In this document: one piece after another, positions 31,314-44,564 of the stretch
How positions within the stretch are numbered: the first letter of the stretch is position 1
Layout: each line of letters opens with the position of its first letter
NCBI GenBank assembly: GCA_017303555.1
Contig: JAFLCN010000019.1
Span: forward strand, 1 to 64,000
Direction: 5' to 3'
DNA length: 64,000 bases
Origin: Planctomycetota bacterium
Lineage (GTDB): Bacteria; Planctomycetota; Phycisphaerae; Phycisphaerales; UBA1924
The notes under the pieces: model-generated
Databases searched by the model: none
Told to the model about the DNA's origin: nothing
Seen by the model: only the letters and a program-made list of their open reading frames with translations
Translations under genes and position numbers: made by a program

Positions 31314-32165
31314 ATGCTGAATACGGCGGTCAACGCCTGGCAATCGCACACGCGGAGCGTGGAGCGATCGATGGAGCGCATCGCCACCGGGAAAAGGATC
31401 AATCGGGCGAGCGACGATCCGGCGGGGAGCATGGCGGTCGATCAGTTCAATGCCGATCTGGCGAGCCTGAACAAGAAACTGGATGCGAACCGGTTCGATC
31501 AGAAATATGCCGCGGCACGCGACGGCGGCAATGCGGCGATCAGCGATCTGCTGATCGAGCTGCGCGGGCACATCGTGACGGCGGCGAACACGGGCGCGAT
31601 GGGCGACACGGAGCGCAACGCGATCCAGGATCAGGTGAACAGCCTGGTCGATGCGATCGACTTTGTCTCGAACACCTACACCTTCAACGGACAGCGGGTC
31701 TTCGGCGGGGCGCTCGCCACCACGCTCGGCGCGACGACGGAGATGGTGGAGCAGCAGGATCCGGATGATCCGACCAAGAAGGTCCTCGTGAGCAAGACGA
31801 CGAGCCTTGTCAGCCTGAAGAGCGGCGGCGCGCTGAACATGGTCAACGGCGACCTGGAGAAAGCCCAAGAGGCCATCGACAGCGCGATCGGTCAGAACAG
31901 CACCGAGCGGGCGTTCATCGGTGCGCAGGCAAACGACCTGGCGAGCCAGGAGCGCCAGATCCAGATCCAGATCGAGGGCGTGACCGGCGCCAAGAGCCAG
32001 ATCGAGGACACCGACTACGCGACCGAGGTCTCGAACCTCGTGAAGAACCAGGTGCTGCAGCAGGCGGCGGCGTTCATGATGCAGACAGCGATGCAGCAGA
32101 TGAAGCAGATCACCAATCTGATCGGCATGGCGGCACCGCGGAGCGGGATCAACATGCTCGCCTGA
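31314..32165 (+). CDS. short flagellin
   Basis: 283 aa. Structural subunit of the flagellar filament. The N-terminal coiled coil shows Ser-Met-Glu-Arg-Ile-Ala-Thr-Gly-Lys-Arg-Ile-Asn-Arg-Ala-Ser-Asp-Asp-Pro-Ala-Gly, the conserved flagellin D0/D1 signature. The C-terminal helix (Gln-Ala-Ala-Ala-Phe-Met-Met-Gln-Thr-Ala-Met-Gln-Gln) matches too, followed by an extra nine-residue tail. The surface domain between (about 130-185) is minimal. Start at ATG 31314 (Met-Leu-Asn-Thr-Ala-Val) fits the family better than the upstream extension. No flagellar assembly gene is adjacent. FlgL-like identity is less likely given the conserved N-terminus. Confidence 0.85.
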   Translation: MLNTAVNAWQSHTRSVERSMERIATGKRINRASDDPAGSMAVDQFNADLASLNKKLDANRFDQKYAAARDGGNAAISDLLIELRGHIVTAANTGAMGDTERNAIQDQVNSLVDAIDFVSNTYTFNGQRVFGGALATTLGATTEMVEQQDPDDPTKKVLVSKTTSLVSLKSGGALNMVNGDLEKAQEAIDSAIGQNSTERAFIGAQANDLASQERQIQIQIEGVTGAKSQIEDTDYATEVSNLVKNQVLQQAAAFMMQTAMQQMKQITNLIGMAAPRSGINMLA

Positions 32166-32250
32166 TCCGTGGCGGCGGACCGGTGCGGCTCGGCCGCACG
32201 CGCCCGGCTTTGCCCGAGCGGGCTTCTCCTGCCCGAACACCGGCGCGGTT

Positions 32251-33045
32251 TCATTTCAGATACACCGGATGAACAAGGTACTTCCAGTCGTCGTGCCCGT
32301 GCTGGGAGGTGTTCTCGGGGAGCACACCCTCGACCGGATCGTCGTTGAGATCGCGTCCGTTGTGCCAGCGGCAATCGGGGTTGCCGGTGTCCATGAAGCG
32401 GATGGATTCGACATGGCCGTCGTTGAACCCGTAGGTTCCCTTGCCCGAATGCCAGAAGCCAAACGATCCTCCGCGATCATCCTGCTGGGCGATGATGTAG
32501 TTGATGACACGGATATCGGGAAAGACGGCACGCGATTCGGCGAGCAGGATCGTGTGGCTGGGGCGGAAGATCGCGGCTTCCGGCCGCGAGACGGTGGCCG
32601 CTTCTTTATTGAGTTTCCAGAGCACGTGACCGTTGAGCGCGTAGTTCGAGGCCTCGTCGCCGATGCAGTTTGTGTTCTCGTCCTGAAAGCCCTGTTCGCT
32701 GAGCGCCGGTTCGATTCGAGCGGGGCACTGCCACGGCTTGCCCGCGGGGATGTAGCCCTCCTTCACGAATCGGTACCGCCAGGTGACATGCTCGATCCCG
32801 TTTCCGGTCAGGGTCCGATTCTCCGGGAGTTGCCCCTTGTTGCTCACCGAGAACGCGGCGGTCGCCCCGACGATCTGCCGGGAGTTGTTCATACAAAGGG
32901 TGTTGCGAGCCCGATCGCGTGCGCTCTTGAGCGCGGGCAGGCTGATGCCGATCAGCACGCCGATGATCACAATCACGATGAGGAGCTCGATGAGCGTGAA
33001 CGCCCGGCGCTTCACCGGACGGGCTTTGCGCGCCGGACCGCTCAT
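32251..33045 (-). CDS. type IV pilin-like H-X9-DG pseudopilin
   Basis: 264 aa from ATG 33045. N-terminal prepilin motif [10 protein letters not shown] followed by a membrane helix (about 17-38), cleaved and methylated by prepilin peptidase. The C-terminal region has [13 protein letters not shown], the H-X9-DG signature abundant in planctomycetes. The ATG overlaps the stop of the sigma-fusion gene as ATGA, so translation is coupled. Likely part of a type II secretion-like or surface assembly system, component unknown. Confidence 0.85.
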   Translation of the reverse strand: MSGPARKARPVKRRAFTLIELLIVIVIIGVLIGISLPALKSARDRARNTLCMNNSRQIVGATAAFSVSNKGQLPENRTLTGNGIEHVTWRYRFVKEGYIPAGKPWQCPARIEPALSEQGFQDENTNCIGDEASNYALNGHVLWKLNKEAATVSRPEAAIFRPSHTILLAESRAVFPDIRVINYIIAQQDDRGGSFGFWHSGKGTYGFNDGHVESIRFMDTGNPDCRWHNGRDLNDDPVEGVLPENTSQHGHDDWKYLVHPVYLK

Positions 33046-34736
33046 CGCGCGCTCTCCTGGAAGACGAAGCGGACCACCTCGCCCGGCTTGGCGTCGAAGC
33101 CCGCGGGCCATTCGTTCTGCTTCCGCGATTTGAGATCATTCCAGACCAAGGTCCATCCGTTCGATTCACGCCGCGCGAGCAGCTTGATGCGCTTGCCCAC
33201 CATGCCCTGATCCATGGCGCTGGCGGTAACGATTGTCTGGATCTTGCTGCGGTCGCCCGCGTTCTCCCATTCCAGCACGCGGAACTTCAGGCCGGGGAAC
33301 GAAGTCCCGTCTTCCTGAATCCACAAAAACGTGATGGATTCGCTGTCCATCTGCAAGTGGCAATCGTTGATGAGCTCCCACGTGCCGGCGATCGCGGGGA
33401 GAAGGGCGGCCGGAGGCCTGGGATCAAGCGGCTTTGTGCGCGCCAGGACGACCTTGATTTCTTCGGGCGGGGATTCGGTCTGCGGCTGGCCCGGCGGGGC
33501 GGGCGGCACCCGAAGTCCGAGCTTCACCTTCAGCGTGAACAGCTCACCATCCACCTCGTACGAAGCATCCCGCTCGTTTCCGAGCAACTGATCTCGCATG
33601 AAGGGTGGGCCCGCTTCCCATTCCGTGAACCGCACCCGCATGGTGCCTTTGGCTTTTCCGGTCTTGTCGAGCGTTGCGTCGCCGCTCGCGGAGACAATCT
33701 TCATCGCGACTTCCTGCACTCTGTCTTTCTTGTGGAGGAGCAAACGGATGGTGTCGCCGTCGTGCGTGAGCGAACCATCCGGACTGTCGCCGGACGATTG
33801 GCGAACCAGACGCGCTCCGGACGCGGGCTCGGTGGGGCGATCGAAGCCGCCCGCCGTCGGCAGGGCAACCGCGCCACCCTGCGGGCCCCCGCCGCTCGCG
33901 AGGTACAGCCCGCCCCCGAGAACTCCGACGCCGACGACGGAGGCGAGAAGGATTGCCGCGAGCGTTCCCCCGGCGGAACCAACGGCCGCTCCGGTTCCGA
34001 TGTCCGCGAGGCCGATGCTCACGAGAGAGGGCGTGAGCATCGCGTTGGGCGAGCCGGCTCCGGCGTGCCCGAGCGCCGACGCGATCGACTCGTTCGAGAG
34101 GGTTGCCCCGATGCCCCCCGCGATTCCGAGCCCGGCACCCGCGCCGAGCGCCGGCGCCACGCCCCGCTGCGCGAGCTGCGTGCGCAGACGGCCGAGTGCC
34201 GCGTCGATTCGGCGGTGCATCGTGCCGGGGTGTACGCGGGCTTCGCGCGCCATATCGATCTGCGATCGCCCTGCGAGGAAACGCGTCACGATCAGTTCAC
34301 GATCGGCCTCATCGAGCGCCGCGATCGCATCGTCGAGGAGCGGCTTGATCTCGCGCCAGCACATTTCAGACTTCTCCGCGGGCGCCGAAGCGCCGGCTTC
34401 GGCACGCGCCATGGTCGCCTGCGAGCGGAGCAGATCGACGCTTGTCCGGAGCGCACAGGCGTACAGCCACGCGGCGACGTTGGATCGGATCTCGCCCGCG
34501 CGCCGCGCCAACTTGAGAAATGTCTCCTGCGCCGCATCCTCGGCATCGGCCTGCGAAGCGATGACGCGCCGGCAGGTGTGGAAGACCATCGCCTCATAAC
34601 GAAACACGAGAACCTCGAAGGCTCTGGGGTCGCGCCGGGAGGCGTACAGGGCGAGTGCCGCGGCATCCTCCAGCGGACCCGCCTGAGCGGTCCGGTTGCC
34701 GAGATAACGTGAAATCGAGCGGATCATCCGGGTCAT
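33042..34736 (-). CDS. ECF-type sigma factor fused to membrane and extracytoplasmic region
   Basis: 564 aa from ATG 34736 (AAGGAAG site). Residues about 30-105 are sigma region 2 ([11 protein letters not shown] near 67-77) and about 130-185 region 4 ([14 protein letters not shown]). A Gly/Ala-rich linker leads to one membrane helix (about 250-275), then about 290 residues with beta strands (including Leu-Leu-Leu-His-Lys-Lys-Asp and Phe-Leu-Trp-Ile-Gln-Glu-Asp-Gly), a layout like planctomycete membrane-bound ECF factors. The extracytoplasmic part may sense an envelope signal. It is co-transcribed with the pseudopilin. Confidence 0.82.
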   Translation of the reverse strand: MTRMIRSISRYLGNRTAQAGPLEDAAALALYASRRDPRAFEVLVFRYEAMVFHTCRRVIASQADAEDAAQETFLKLARRAGEIRSNVAAWLYACALRTSVDLLRSQATMARAEAGASAPAEKSEMCWREIKPLLDDAIAALDEADRELIVTRFLAGRSQIDMAREARVHPGTMHRRIDAALGRLRTQLAQRGVAPALGAGAGLGIAGGIGATLSNESIASALGHAGAGSPNAMLTPSLVSIGLADIGTGAAVGSAGGTLAAILLASVVGVGVLGGGLYLASGGGPQGGAVALPTAGGFDRPTEPASGARLVRQSSGDSPDGSLTHDGDTIRLLLHKKDRVQEVAMKIVSASGDATLDKTGKAKGTMRVRFTEWEAGPPFMRDQLLGNERDASYEVDGELFTLKVKLGLRVPPAPPGQPQTESPPEEIKVVLARTKPLDPRPPAALLPAIAGTWELINDCHLQMDSESITFLWIQEDGTSFPGLKFRVLEWENAGDRSKIQTIVTASAMDQGMVGKRIKLLARRESNGWTLVWNDLKSRKQNEWPAGFDAKPGEVVRFVFQESAR

Positions 34737-34865
34737 GGGGCTTCCTTTCAATGTAGTCGGAAGCGGGCACCGGTCGTTGCGCGCCCAGATGCGATTTGCC
34801 GCGTTTTTGCAGGAATACCGGGGTTTCCGCCGCGCGGTACGCTGATTGCCGATGGGGAGGATGTC

Positions 34866-36218
34866 ATGCTTGATCGCCGCGGCTTCTTAGGTTCGATCGC
34901 CTTGCCGAGTGCCGCGGCGCTCGCTGCCTTTGCAAGATCGGTTGACGCCTCAGAATCGGGGTTCGACCGGGAAGCGTGGCAGGACTCGCTCAACGAATGG
35001 GCAGATCGCGCCACCGATGGCTCGCCGATGCAGGTCGCTGCCGATGAAGATTTCTGGCGTGTCCCTCAGCAGGCATTCGCGATTGATCGAAGCATGATCA
35101 ATCTGAACAACGGCGGCATCAGCCCCTCGCCCCGTGTGGTGCTCGAAGCGATGCGGCGTTTTTCGGATCACGCCAATACCGCGCCGGCGTACGTGCTTTG
35201 GAAGTTGCAGGAGCCGCAGCGCGAGAGCGTGCGCGAGGCCGTGGCGAATCACTGGGGCGTCAGCGCGGAGGAGATTGCGTTTACGCGGAACGCATCCGAG
35301 AGTTTGCAGATCTGCCAACTAGGACTTGATCTCAAGGCGGGCGACGAAGTTGTCACGACGACGCAGGATTACCCGCGGATGCTCGCAACGTTCCGGCAGA
35401 TGGAGCGGCGGAACGGGATCAAACTGGTGCTTATCAAACTGCCCATCCCGTGCGAGAACGATGCCGAAGTTGTCTCGCGCCTCGAAGCAGCAATCACGCC
35501 CCGCGCACGGATGATCCTGATCAGCCATGTGATCAACATCACCGGGCAGATCATGCCGGTGAACATGATCGCTGCGATGGCGCGAGGGAAGAATGGCGGC
35601 ATACCGGTCGTGGTTGATGGCGCACACGCCTTTGCGCATCTCAACTTCAAGCTCGCGGATCTGGGCTGCGACTACTACGGCGTCAGCCTGCACAAGTGGC
35701 TCTTTGCTCCGCACGGAACGGGGCTGCTTTACGTGCGGCGGGACAAGATCAAAGGGCTCTGGCCGATGATGGCCGCGAAGCCCGAGCAGGACGAGGACAT
35801 CCGCAAGTTTGAGGAGATCGGCACGCACCCCGCGGGCCCGGCACTGGCGATCGCCGATGCACTCGCGTTCCACCAGACCATCGGCGATGCTCGCAAAGAA
35901 GCACGCATGCGCTATCTGCGCAATTACTGGGCTGAACGCCTTGCCGATACCTCCGAGGGCGCAGCGCACCCTGTCGTCTTCCACACCAGCCTCGACCCGC
36001 GATTCTCCTGCGGCATCGCGACCTTCCAACTCCGGGGCCTCGAGAGCGGCAAGATCGCAAGCGAATTGTGGGAACGCCACAAGATCCTCGTCAATGCCAT
36101 CAGCCACGACGAGTTTGAGGGGATCCGCGTCACGCCGAGTATCTACACGCTCACGAGCGAGCTCGATCGCTTTGTCGGAGCCGTGCGGCAGATCATGAAG
36201 GATGGCCTCGCGGCATAG
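34866..36218 (+). CDS. Tat-exported class V aminotransferase-like PLP enzyme
   Basis: 450 aa. The N-terminus Asp-Arg-Arg-Gly-Phe-Leu-Gly plus a hydrophobic stretch (to about residue 29) is a twin-arginine signal. The body is a fold-type I PLP enzyme of the isopenicillin-N-epimerase/cysteine-desulfurase group: Thr-Arg-Asn-Ala-Ser-Glu-Ser near residue 140, Val-Val-Asp-Gly-Ala-His-Ala-Phe near 250, and the PLP-binding Lys in Gly-Val-Ser-Leu-His-Lys-Trp-Leu near 275-282. GGGAGG site upstream. Substrate unknown. The aldo/keto reductase follows on the same strand. Confidence 0.83.
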   Translation: MLDRRGFLGSIALPSAAALAAFARSVDASESGFDREAWQDSLNEWADRATDGSPMQVAADEDFWRVPQQAFAIDRSMINLNNGGISPSPRVVLEAMRRFSDHANTAPAYVLWKLQEPQRESVREAVANHWGVSAEEIAFTRNASESLQICQLGLDLKAGDEVVTTTQDYPRMLATFRQMERRNGIKLVLIKLPIPCENDAEVVSRLEAAITPRARMILISHVINITGQIMPVNMIAAMARGKNGGIPVVVDGAHAFAHLNFKLADLGCDYYGVSLHKWLFAPHGTGLLYVRRDKIKGLWPMMAAKPEQDEDIRKFEEIGTHPAGPALAIADALAFHQTIGDARKEARMRYLRNYWAERLADTSEGAAHPVVFHTSLDPRFSCGIATFQLRGLESGKIASELWERHKILVNAISHDEFEGIRVTPSIYTLTSELDRFVGAVRQIMKDGLAA

Positions 36219-36322
36219 CGATCTCGAATCCGCGCATCGCCCGCGTATCGTGTACGCGCCGCGCGCATCCAACCGGCTGCGCTGTTTCTTTCGCTTGCTT
36301 TCTATCGCTTGGAGCAGGATCC

Positions 36323-37363
<1,041 letters not shown>

Positions 37364-37478
37364 ATCACTGGCTCCAATTCCTATCGCCATCTCAATCTGA
37401 TTTCGACAAATTCGACCAAAATTGCGGATTTTGGCTTATTTCATTATGCCAAAATGCCAATATTTGGTACTATTACAC

Positions 37479-38918
37479 ATGGGAATTTTGCTCGACAAGC
37501 TTGAACTGGCACGCATCATTGAAAACACCAACCCGTGGTGGAACGCCAGGCCGGACGTCGTACCGAACTTTCGTCGACTCGCCTTCCGTACGTGTTTCGA
37601 TCTGCTCCAAGATCGCTCGCAACGTCGAGCTGTGCTGCTGTCCGGCCCGCGACGAGTCGGAAAATCCGTCATACTGAAACAGATAGCGCACGCGCTACTT
37701 GCTGAAGGCGCGCCGCCCCGCTCAGTCTTGTACGTGAGTTTCGAGCAATCACTGCTCAAGCTCGTGCCACTGCGTCAGGTCCTGGATGTTTATCGAGAGA
37801 GTTTTCACCCGGCCGGAGAGCCAGCCTTTCTTTTGCTCGACGAGATTCACTATTCCCCGGAGTGGGATGTCGAGATCAAGGTGTTGGTCGATCAAAGGCC
37901 GGAATATCGGATACTTGCGACGGGTTCGGCGACCAACGCAACACGCGGCCAGCAAGAAAGCGGCGTTGGCAGATGGCGCACGGTGAAGATACCCACGCTC
38001 TCGTTCTACGAGTATCTTCGCCTTCGCAACAAAGAAATCGGTGTGGCACCCGGAGAGGTGAGCCTGCACGAACTGCGGTCGGTTTCGGACGCCGGTCGAA
38101 TCGAGATCGCCAGCCGAACAACCCACCTGATGCCCGAGTTTGATCGATACATGCTCATGGGCGGCTTTCCGGAAACCGCGCAATTGGAGAGCGTGGCGGA
38201 AGCGCAGCGGCTGCTCCACGATGACGTGGTTGACCGAGTGCTCAATCGCGACATGACTACCCTCTTTGGCGTTCGTTCCGTGCCGGAACTTGAACGCCTC
38301 TTTATCTATCTCTGCTATCACACGGGCGCAATCATGCAGGTACGTCAGTGCGCGACGGACCTAGGGGTCAACCGCCAGACCGTCCAGAATTTTCTCGATC
38401 TGCTCGAGATGGCGAACCTTATCTATCGCCTGCCGCCCGACAGCCACGGGGGCAAGCTCGCTCTAAAGGGATCCAGTAAGTACTACACCGTCGATGCAGC
38501 ATTACGCAACGCCGTTTTGCTTAAGGGTGAAGAAGTGCTGCGCGACGCCACCGAGCTTGGGCGAGTGGTCGAAACGACCATTCTTCGCCACGTCTATGCG
38601 TACCACTACGACCGTCTGCCTCGACTCGCCTATTGGCGCGATTCCAAGACCAACCGTGAAGTCGACATCGTCGTGCGCCTCGGCGACTTTGTGGTCCCAT
38701 TCGAGGTCAAGTACCGCGAATATCCCCTCAAAGACGGAATTGCTCCGCTCGCTTCGTTCTGTCAGGAAAATCCAGGCGTCTCACGCGCTTATTTCGTGAC
38801 GCGCCGCGAAGTGGACTTCGGCCGCATCTTGAATTTCCCTGCAAAGGCAGAAGTCTTCCAGATCCCGGCGCACATCTTCTGTCTCGCGCTCGGTTCGTTC
38901 GAGCACGGCTCTGCGTGA
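37479..38918 (+). CDS. AAA ATPase with DUF4143 domain
   Basis: 479 aa. Walker A Gly-Pro-Arg-Arg-Val-Gly-Lys-Ser near residue 58 and Walker B Phe-Leu-Leu-Leu-Asp-Glu-Ile-His near 110, then a winged-helix-like segment (about 290-330) and a C-terminal nuclease-like domain (Asn-Arg-Glu-Val-Asp-Ile-Val-Val near 395, Phe-Glu-Val-Lys near 410), the usual DUF4173/DUF4143 layout. These ATPases are common in mobile or accessory regions and their role is not settled. ATG 37479 has no clear Shine-Dalgarno; an AT-rich stretch with the -10-like TACTAT at 37468-37473 lies only six bases before it. Confidence 0.82.
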   Translation: MGILLDKLELARIIENTNPWWNARPDVVPNFRRLAFRTCFDLLQDRSQRRAVLLSGPRRVGKSVILKQIAHALLAEGAPPRSVLYVSFEQSLLKLVPLRQVLDVYRESFHPAGEPAFLLLDEIHYSPEWDVEIKVLVDQRPEYRILATGSATNATRGQQESGVGRWRTVKIPTLSFYEYLRLRNKEIGVAPGEVSLHELRSVSDAGRIEIASRTTHLMPEFDRYMLMGGFPETAQLESVAEAQRLLHDDVVDRVLNRDMTTLFGVRSVPELERLFIYLCYHTGAIMQVRQCATDLGVNRQTVQNFLDLLEMANLIYRLPPDSHGGKLALKGSSKYYTVDAALRNAVLLKGEEVLRDATELGRVVETTILRHVYAYHYDRLPRLAYWRDSKTNREVDIVVRLGDFVVPFEVKYREYPLKDGIAPLASFCQENPGVSRAYFVTRREVDFGRILNFPAKAEVFQIPAHIFCLALGSFEHGSA

Positions 38919-38977
38919 CTCGAAATTGATCCGGCCAAGACAGCGTCAAGCACAACTCATCTCGCACCAGAGCAACG

Positions 38978-39005
38978 AAAAACCCCGAGGCTCGATGCCT
39001 CGGGG
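38978..39005 (-). terminator. terminator of ppdK (probably bidirectional)
   Basis: A perfect 9-bp stem (38983-38991 with 38997-39005) and 5-base loop. On the - strand it is followed by five T (complement of 38978-38982). The + side has a weaker CTTTC. It lies between the convergent DUF4143 and ppdK genes. Confidence 0.88.
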
Positions 39006-39034
39006 CTTTCAATTCAACTCACATTGTCACGAAC

Positions 39035-41794
<2,760 letters not shown>

Positions 41795-42078
41795 GGTGCT
41801 CATTTCCTTCGTTCTCACTTGTTGCTTGGCAGAGCCGCCAAAGGCGGCCGGCGTGCGTGTGGGACGGGCGAATCCAGCAGATCCAAAGCGCAGAAATCCC
41901 AACCGAACAAAGAGCGATTGGAAACTCGTGGCCGCGCACCCGCTGGACGCGCAGGGACAAAGATTCTAGGTCGCTCAAGGCGGGCGGACGACCTCCGCCA
42001 GCGCTCAAACAGGGCCATTTTGCCCTGTTTCATGGTGTCGCCCGAACGTTTCAGCCCCACCCTCCCAACACTCAACCG

Positions 42079-43428
42079 TTGACGCCCCCAACACCCATTC
42101 AGCAACTGCCCCTCGACCCGGTCCAGGTGATCGGCCGCTGGCCCGCTTCAATGCCTCTGGCGGTCAGGTGGAATGCGGACCCCGAAAGTGGAAACTCCGT
42201 CACGCTCGGCCTGCCAGCCCTGACCCGCACCGCCACAACTCAACCGGAGCTGGGATCGCTCCTCCAGGAATTGACCCCGGGCGAAAAACGAGCCGGCGGC
42301 TCGGGCTGGTTTGGCTGGGTGAGCTACGAGGCGGGGAAGGCGTTCGAATCCGCCGCGATCGGTTCATCCTCGCCCAAGCCAGATCACGCCTGGCCTCTGG
42401 CATCGTTTCAACGAATCGAATCATCCATCTCGTTCGATCTGACTCGAAACACCTGGAGCGTTTCGAGCGATCCGTTCGGCATCCCGTGGATGCAGCTGGC
42501 ACGCCCGGGAGACAAAGCGGCTTCGCCACACTTCCTGCCGCGGCTGGATCCACACGCAAACCGCGAGCGCTACACCAAGAGCGTTGAACGCGCCATCGAA
42601 TACATCCGCGCAGGGGATGTGTACCAGGTCAATCTCGCGCATCGCTTGAGCGCGCCGTTCACCGGGTCTCCGCGCTCGCTCTTTGCGCATCTGGCTTCGC
42701 GCGCGAAGCCCTGGCACGGCGGCTATTACGAAACCGGCGAGTACGCGCTCGCCAGCATCAGCCCGGAACTGTTTCTCGAAGCCGATCTGAAGTCGCGCAC
42801 CGTCCGCACCCGACCGATGAAGGGAACCCGTGCCTTCTCCGAACAGGATCACGATGCCGCGCACGCCGACCTTGCATCAAGCGCGAAGGATCGCGCGGAA
42901 CTGGCGATGATCGTGGACCTCATGCGGAACGACCTCGGACGCATCTGCGAACTCGGCAGCGTGCGCGTGGAGCAGGATCGCCGCATCGAGCGGCATCAGT
43001 CGGGCGTTCTGCAATCCACCGCGACCGTCTCGGGAAAGCTCCGCCCCGGATCCACGCTCTCCGACATCCTCCGTGCAACGTTTCCGCCGGGGAGCGTCAC
43101 GGGCGCTCCCAAGATCCGCGCGATGCAGATCATCGATGAACTCGAGCCGGTCTGCCGCGGGCCCTACTGCGGCACCATGATCTGGCTCGGCGATGATGGG
43201 CGCGTGAGCGCGAACGTGATGATCCGAACGCTCTCTTTCAGCGCCGATCGCCTTCATTACTCCGTCGGCGCAGGAATTGTCGCCGACAGCCGATCCGACT
43301 CCGAATGGCTCGAAACGCTCGATAAGGCTTCGATGCTGCTTTCCCCCGAACGCACGACTGTTCAGGCCGCGGCAAGCAGCGTTGAAGTTCCCTCACGCTT
43401 CAACGGCGCAAAGACGCGCGGATTGTGA
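42079..43428 (+). CDS. pabB: aminodeoxychorismate synthase component I
   Basis: 449 aa. Makes 4-amino-4-deoxychorismate for folate synthesis. Core motifs: Gly-Asp-Val-Tyr-Gln-Val-Asn-Leu, Ser-Pro-Glu-Leu-Phe, Arg-Pro-Met-Lys-Gly-Thr-Arg (the Lys favours PabB over TrpE, which has Ala), Asp-Leu-Met-Arg-Asn-Asp-Leu-Gly-Arg and Gly-Ser-Val-Thr-Gly-Ala-Pro-Lys. The start is uncertain: TTG 42079 is the best in-frame candidate, as longer versions run into low-quality upstream sequence. The 3' end overlaps the convergent GT2 gene by 67 bases. The glutamine amidotransferase partner is not in the window. Confidence 0.88.
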   Translation: MTPPTPIQQLPLDPVQVIGRWPASMPLAVRWNADPESGNSVTLGLPALTRTATTQPELGSLLQELTPGEKRAGGSGWFGWVSYEAGKAFESAAIGSSSPKPDHAWPLASFQRIESSISFDLTRNTWSVSSDPFGIPWMQLARPGDKAASPHFLPRLDPHANRERYTKSVERAIEYIRAGDVYQVNLAHRLSAPFTGSPRSLFAHLASRAKPWHGGYYETGEYALASISPELFLEADLKSRTVRTRPMKGTRAFSEQDHDAAHADLASSAKDRAELAMIVDLMRNDLGRICELGSVRVEQDRRIERHQSGVLQSTATVSGKLRPGSTLSDILRATFPPGSVTGAPKIRAMQIIDELEPVCRGPYCGTMIWLGDDGRVSANVMIRTLSFSADRLHYSVGAGIVADSRSDSEWLETLDKASMLLSPERTTVQAAASSVEVPSRFNGAKTRGL

Positions 43429-44471
43429 GCGAACTGATCGAGGGCGTCCAGCATCGGCCCCGGCGAAAGGGTACCGACGACGAGCGCTTCAGCCCGAGCT
43501 TCGCTCGTTTCCGCAATTCCAAGCTCGTGCATCGCCGCGCGAATCTCCGTCGCGTTCTTCCCTTCCGCGATCAACGCTGCCGTCCGCACGCCTCGCAGCG
43601 ACAGATTCCACGCCAGCCCCTCGCGGGCCGCGGCCTGCCCCGTGAACCGCCTCCAAAGCTCTTCACTCATCGGCGTGCGCTCCTGTTCGGGCAGTGTCGC
43701 CCGCAACTCGCGCAGTCCCGCCCCGAACCCGCCGATCGCGTTTTCTTTCCCCGCAATCGCGCGATAGCGACGGCGCATTGCGCGCAGCTGCTCGCGCCGC
43801 ACATTCTCCGGTGCGTATCTCTGCATGACCCAGCCGTTGTTGCGAACCAGCCGGCCAAGGATCGTGTTCATATCGCGTCCCGCCGTCACCTTTCGGTGCA
43901 GCACGCGGAACGATGGATCGAACACGACCCGATACCCGGCAAGCAGCATCCGCGCCGCGAGGTCGTATTCCTCGGCGTAATAGTTGAATCGGTGGTCGTA
44001 ACCACCCAGCGCAACAAACAGCGAGCGCCGAAACGCGACGCCGCAACCGATGAACACTTCGGGCAGCCCACCCTGCTCGCGCCCGGCGATCGCATCACGC
44101 GACGCGCCAAGAAAAATGTCCGCACTCACAGCGCCCACATCCCGGGGCTGGCGACGCAGGCTGTCGACAAAGTTCAGATCAAGCGGATGCGAATCGTCAT
44201 CAAGCATGACGATCCAGTCGCTCGCTGGGTCGGCGTGCAAAGCCGCAACATTGCGTGCCGCAGCGCCCTCGTTCTGCGTCCGCCTCACCAGATCAATCGT
44301 CACGCCATTTGACAGAGCCTTCGGCACACGCGCCGCAGGATCCGAAGCGTTGTCAACAACAATGATCTCCGCCCCACCCGCCTTTGCATGATCTCCGAGC
44401 GCTTCGATACCCCGAAGCGTCTCGCGCAACACATCCGGCCGATTACGTGTTGGAACAACGTACGTGATCAT
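43362..44471 (-). CDS. GT2-family glycosyltransferase
   Basis: 369 aa. Inverting GT-A enzyme. The N-terminus Met-Ile-Thr-Tyr-Val-Val-Pro-Thr-Arg-Asn-Arg-Pro, the Val-Asp-Asn-Ala-Ser near residue 39 and the DxD-like Met-Leu-Asp-Asp-Asp-Ser near 90 are typical. The acceptor-side Gly-Gly-Tyr-Asp-x-x-Phe...Glu-Glu-Tyr-Asp-Leu-Ala-Arg (ED-type motif) lies near 157-173. An extra C-terminal region of about 120 residues has no recognised domain. Lies downstream of the HldE-like gene, so a cell-surface glycan role is likely. Confidence 0.87.
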   Translation of the reverse strand: MITYVVPTRNRPDVLRETLRGIEALGDHAKAGGAEIIVVDNASDPAARVPKALSNGVTIDLVRRTQNEGAAARNVAALHADPASDWIVMLDDDSHPLDLNFVDSLRRQPRDVGAVSADIFLGASRDAIAGREQGGLPEVFIGCGVAFRRSLFVALGGYDHRFNYYAEEYDLAARMLLAGYRVVFDPSFRVLHRKVTAGRDMNTILGRLVRNNGWVMQRYAPENVRREQLRAMRRRYRAIAGKENAIGGFGAGLRELRATLPEQERTPMSEELWRRFTGQAAAREGLAWNLSLRGVRTAALIAEGKNATEIRAAMHELGIAETSEARAEALVVGTLSPGPMLDALDQFAHNPRVFAPLKREGTSTLLAAA

Positions 44472-44564
44472 TGCTCGGAACTATTCTCGCCTCTCAACCT
44501 CTTGACTCTTCTCCGCGCAACTCCGCAAACTCCGCGTACTCCGCGTTCTCTTTTTTCGCCCGGC

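Noticed and set aside
42079..43428. anthranilate synthase TrpE identity
   Set aside because: The Pro-Met-Lys-Gly-Thr motif has the Lys typical of PabB, and no trpG or other trp gene lies adjacent.
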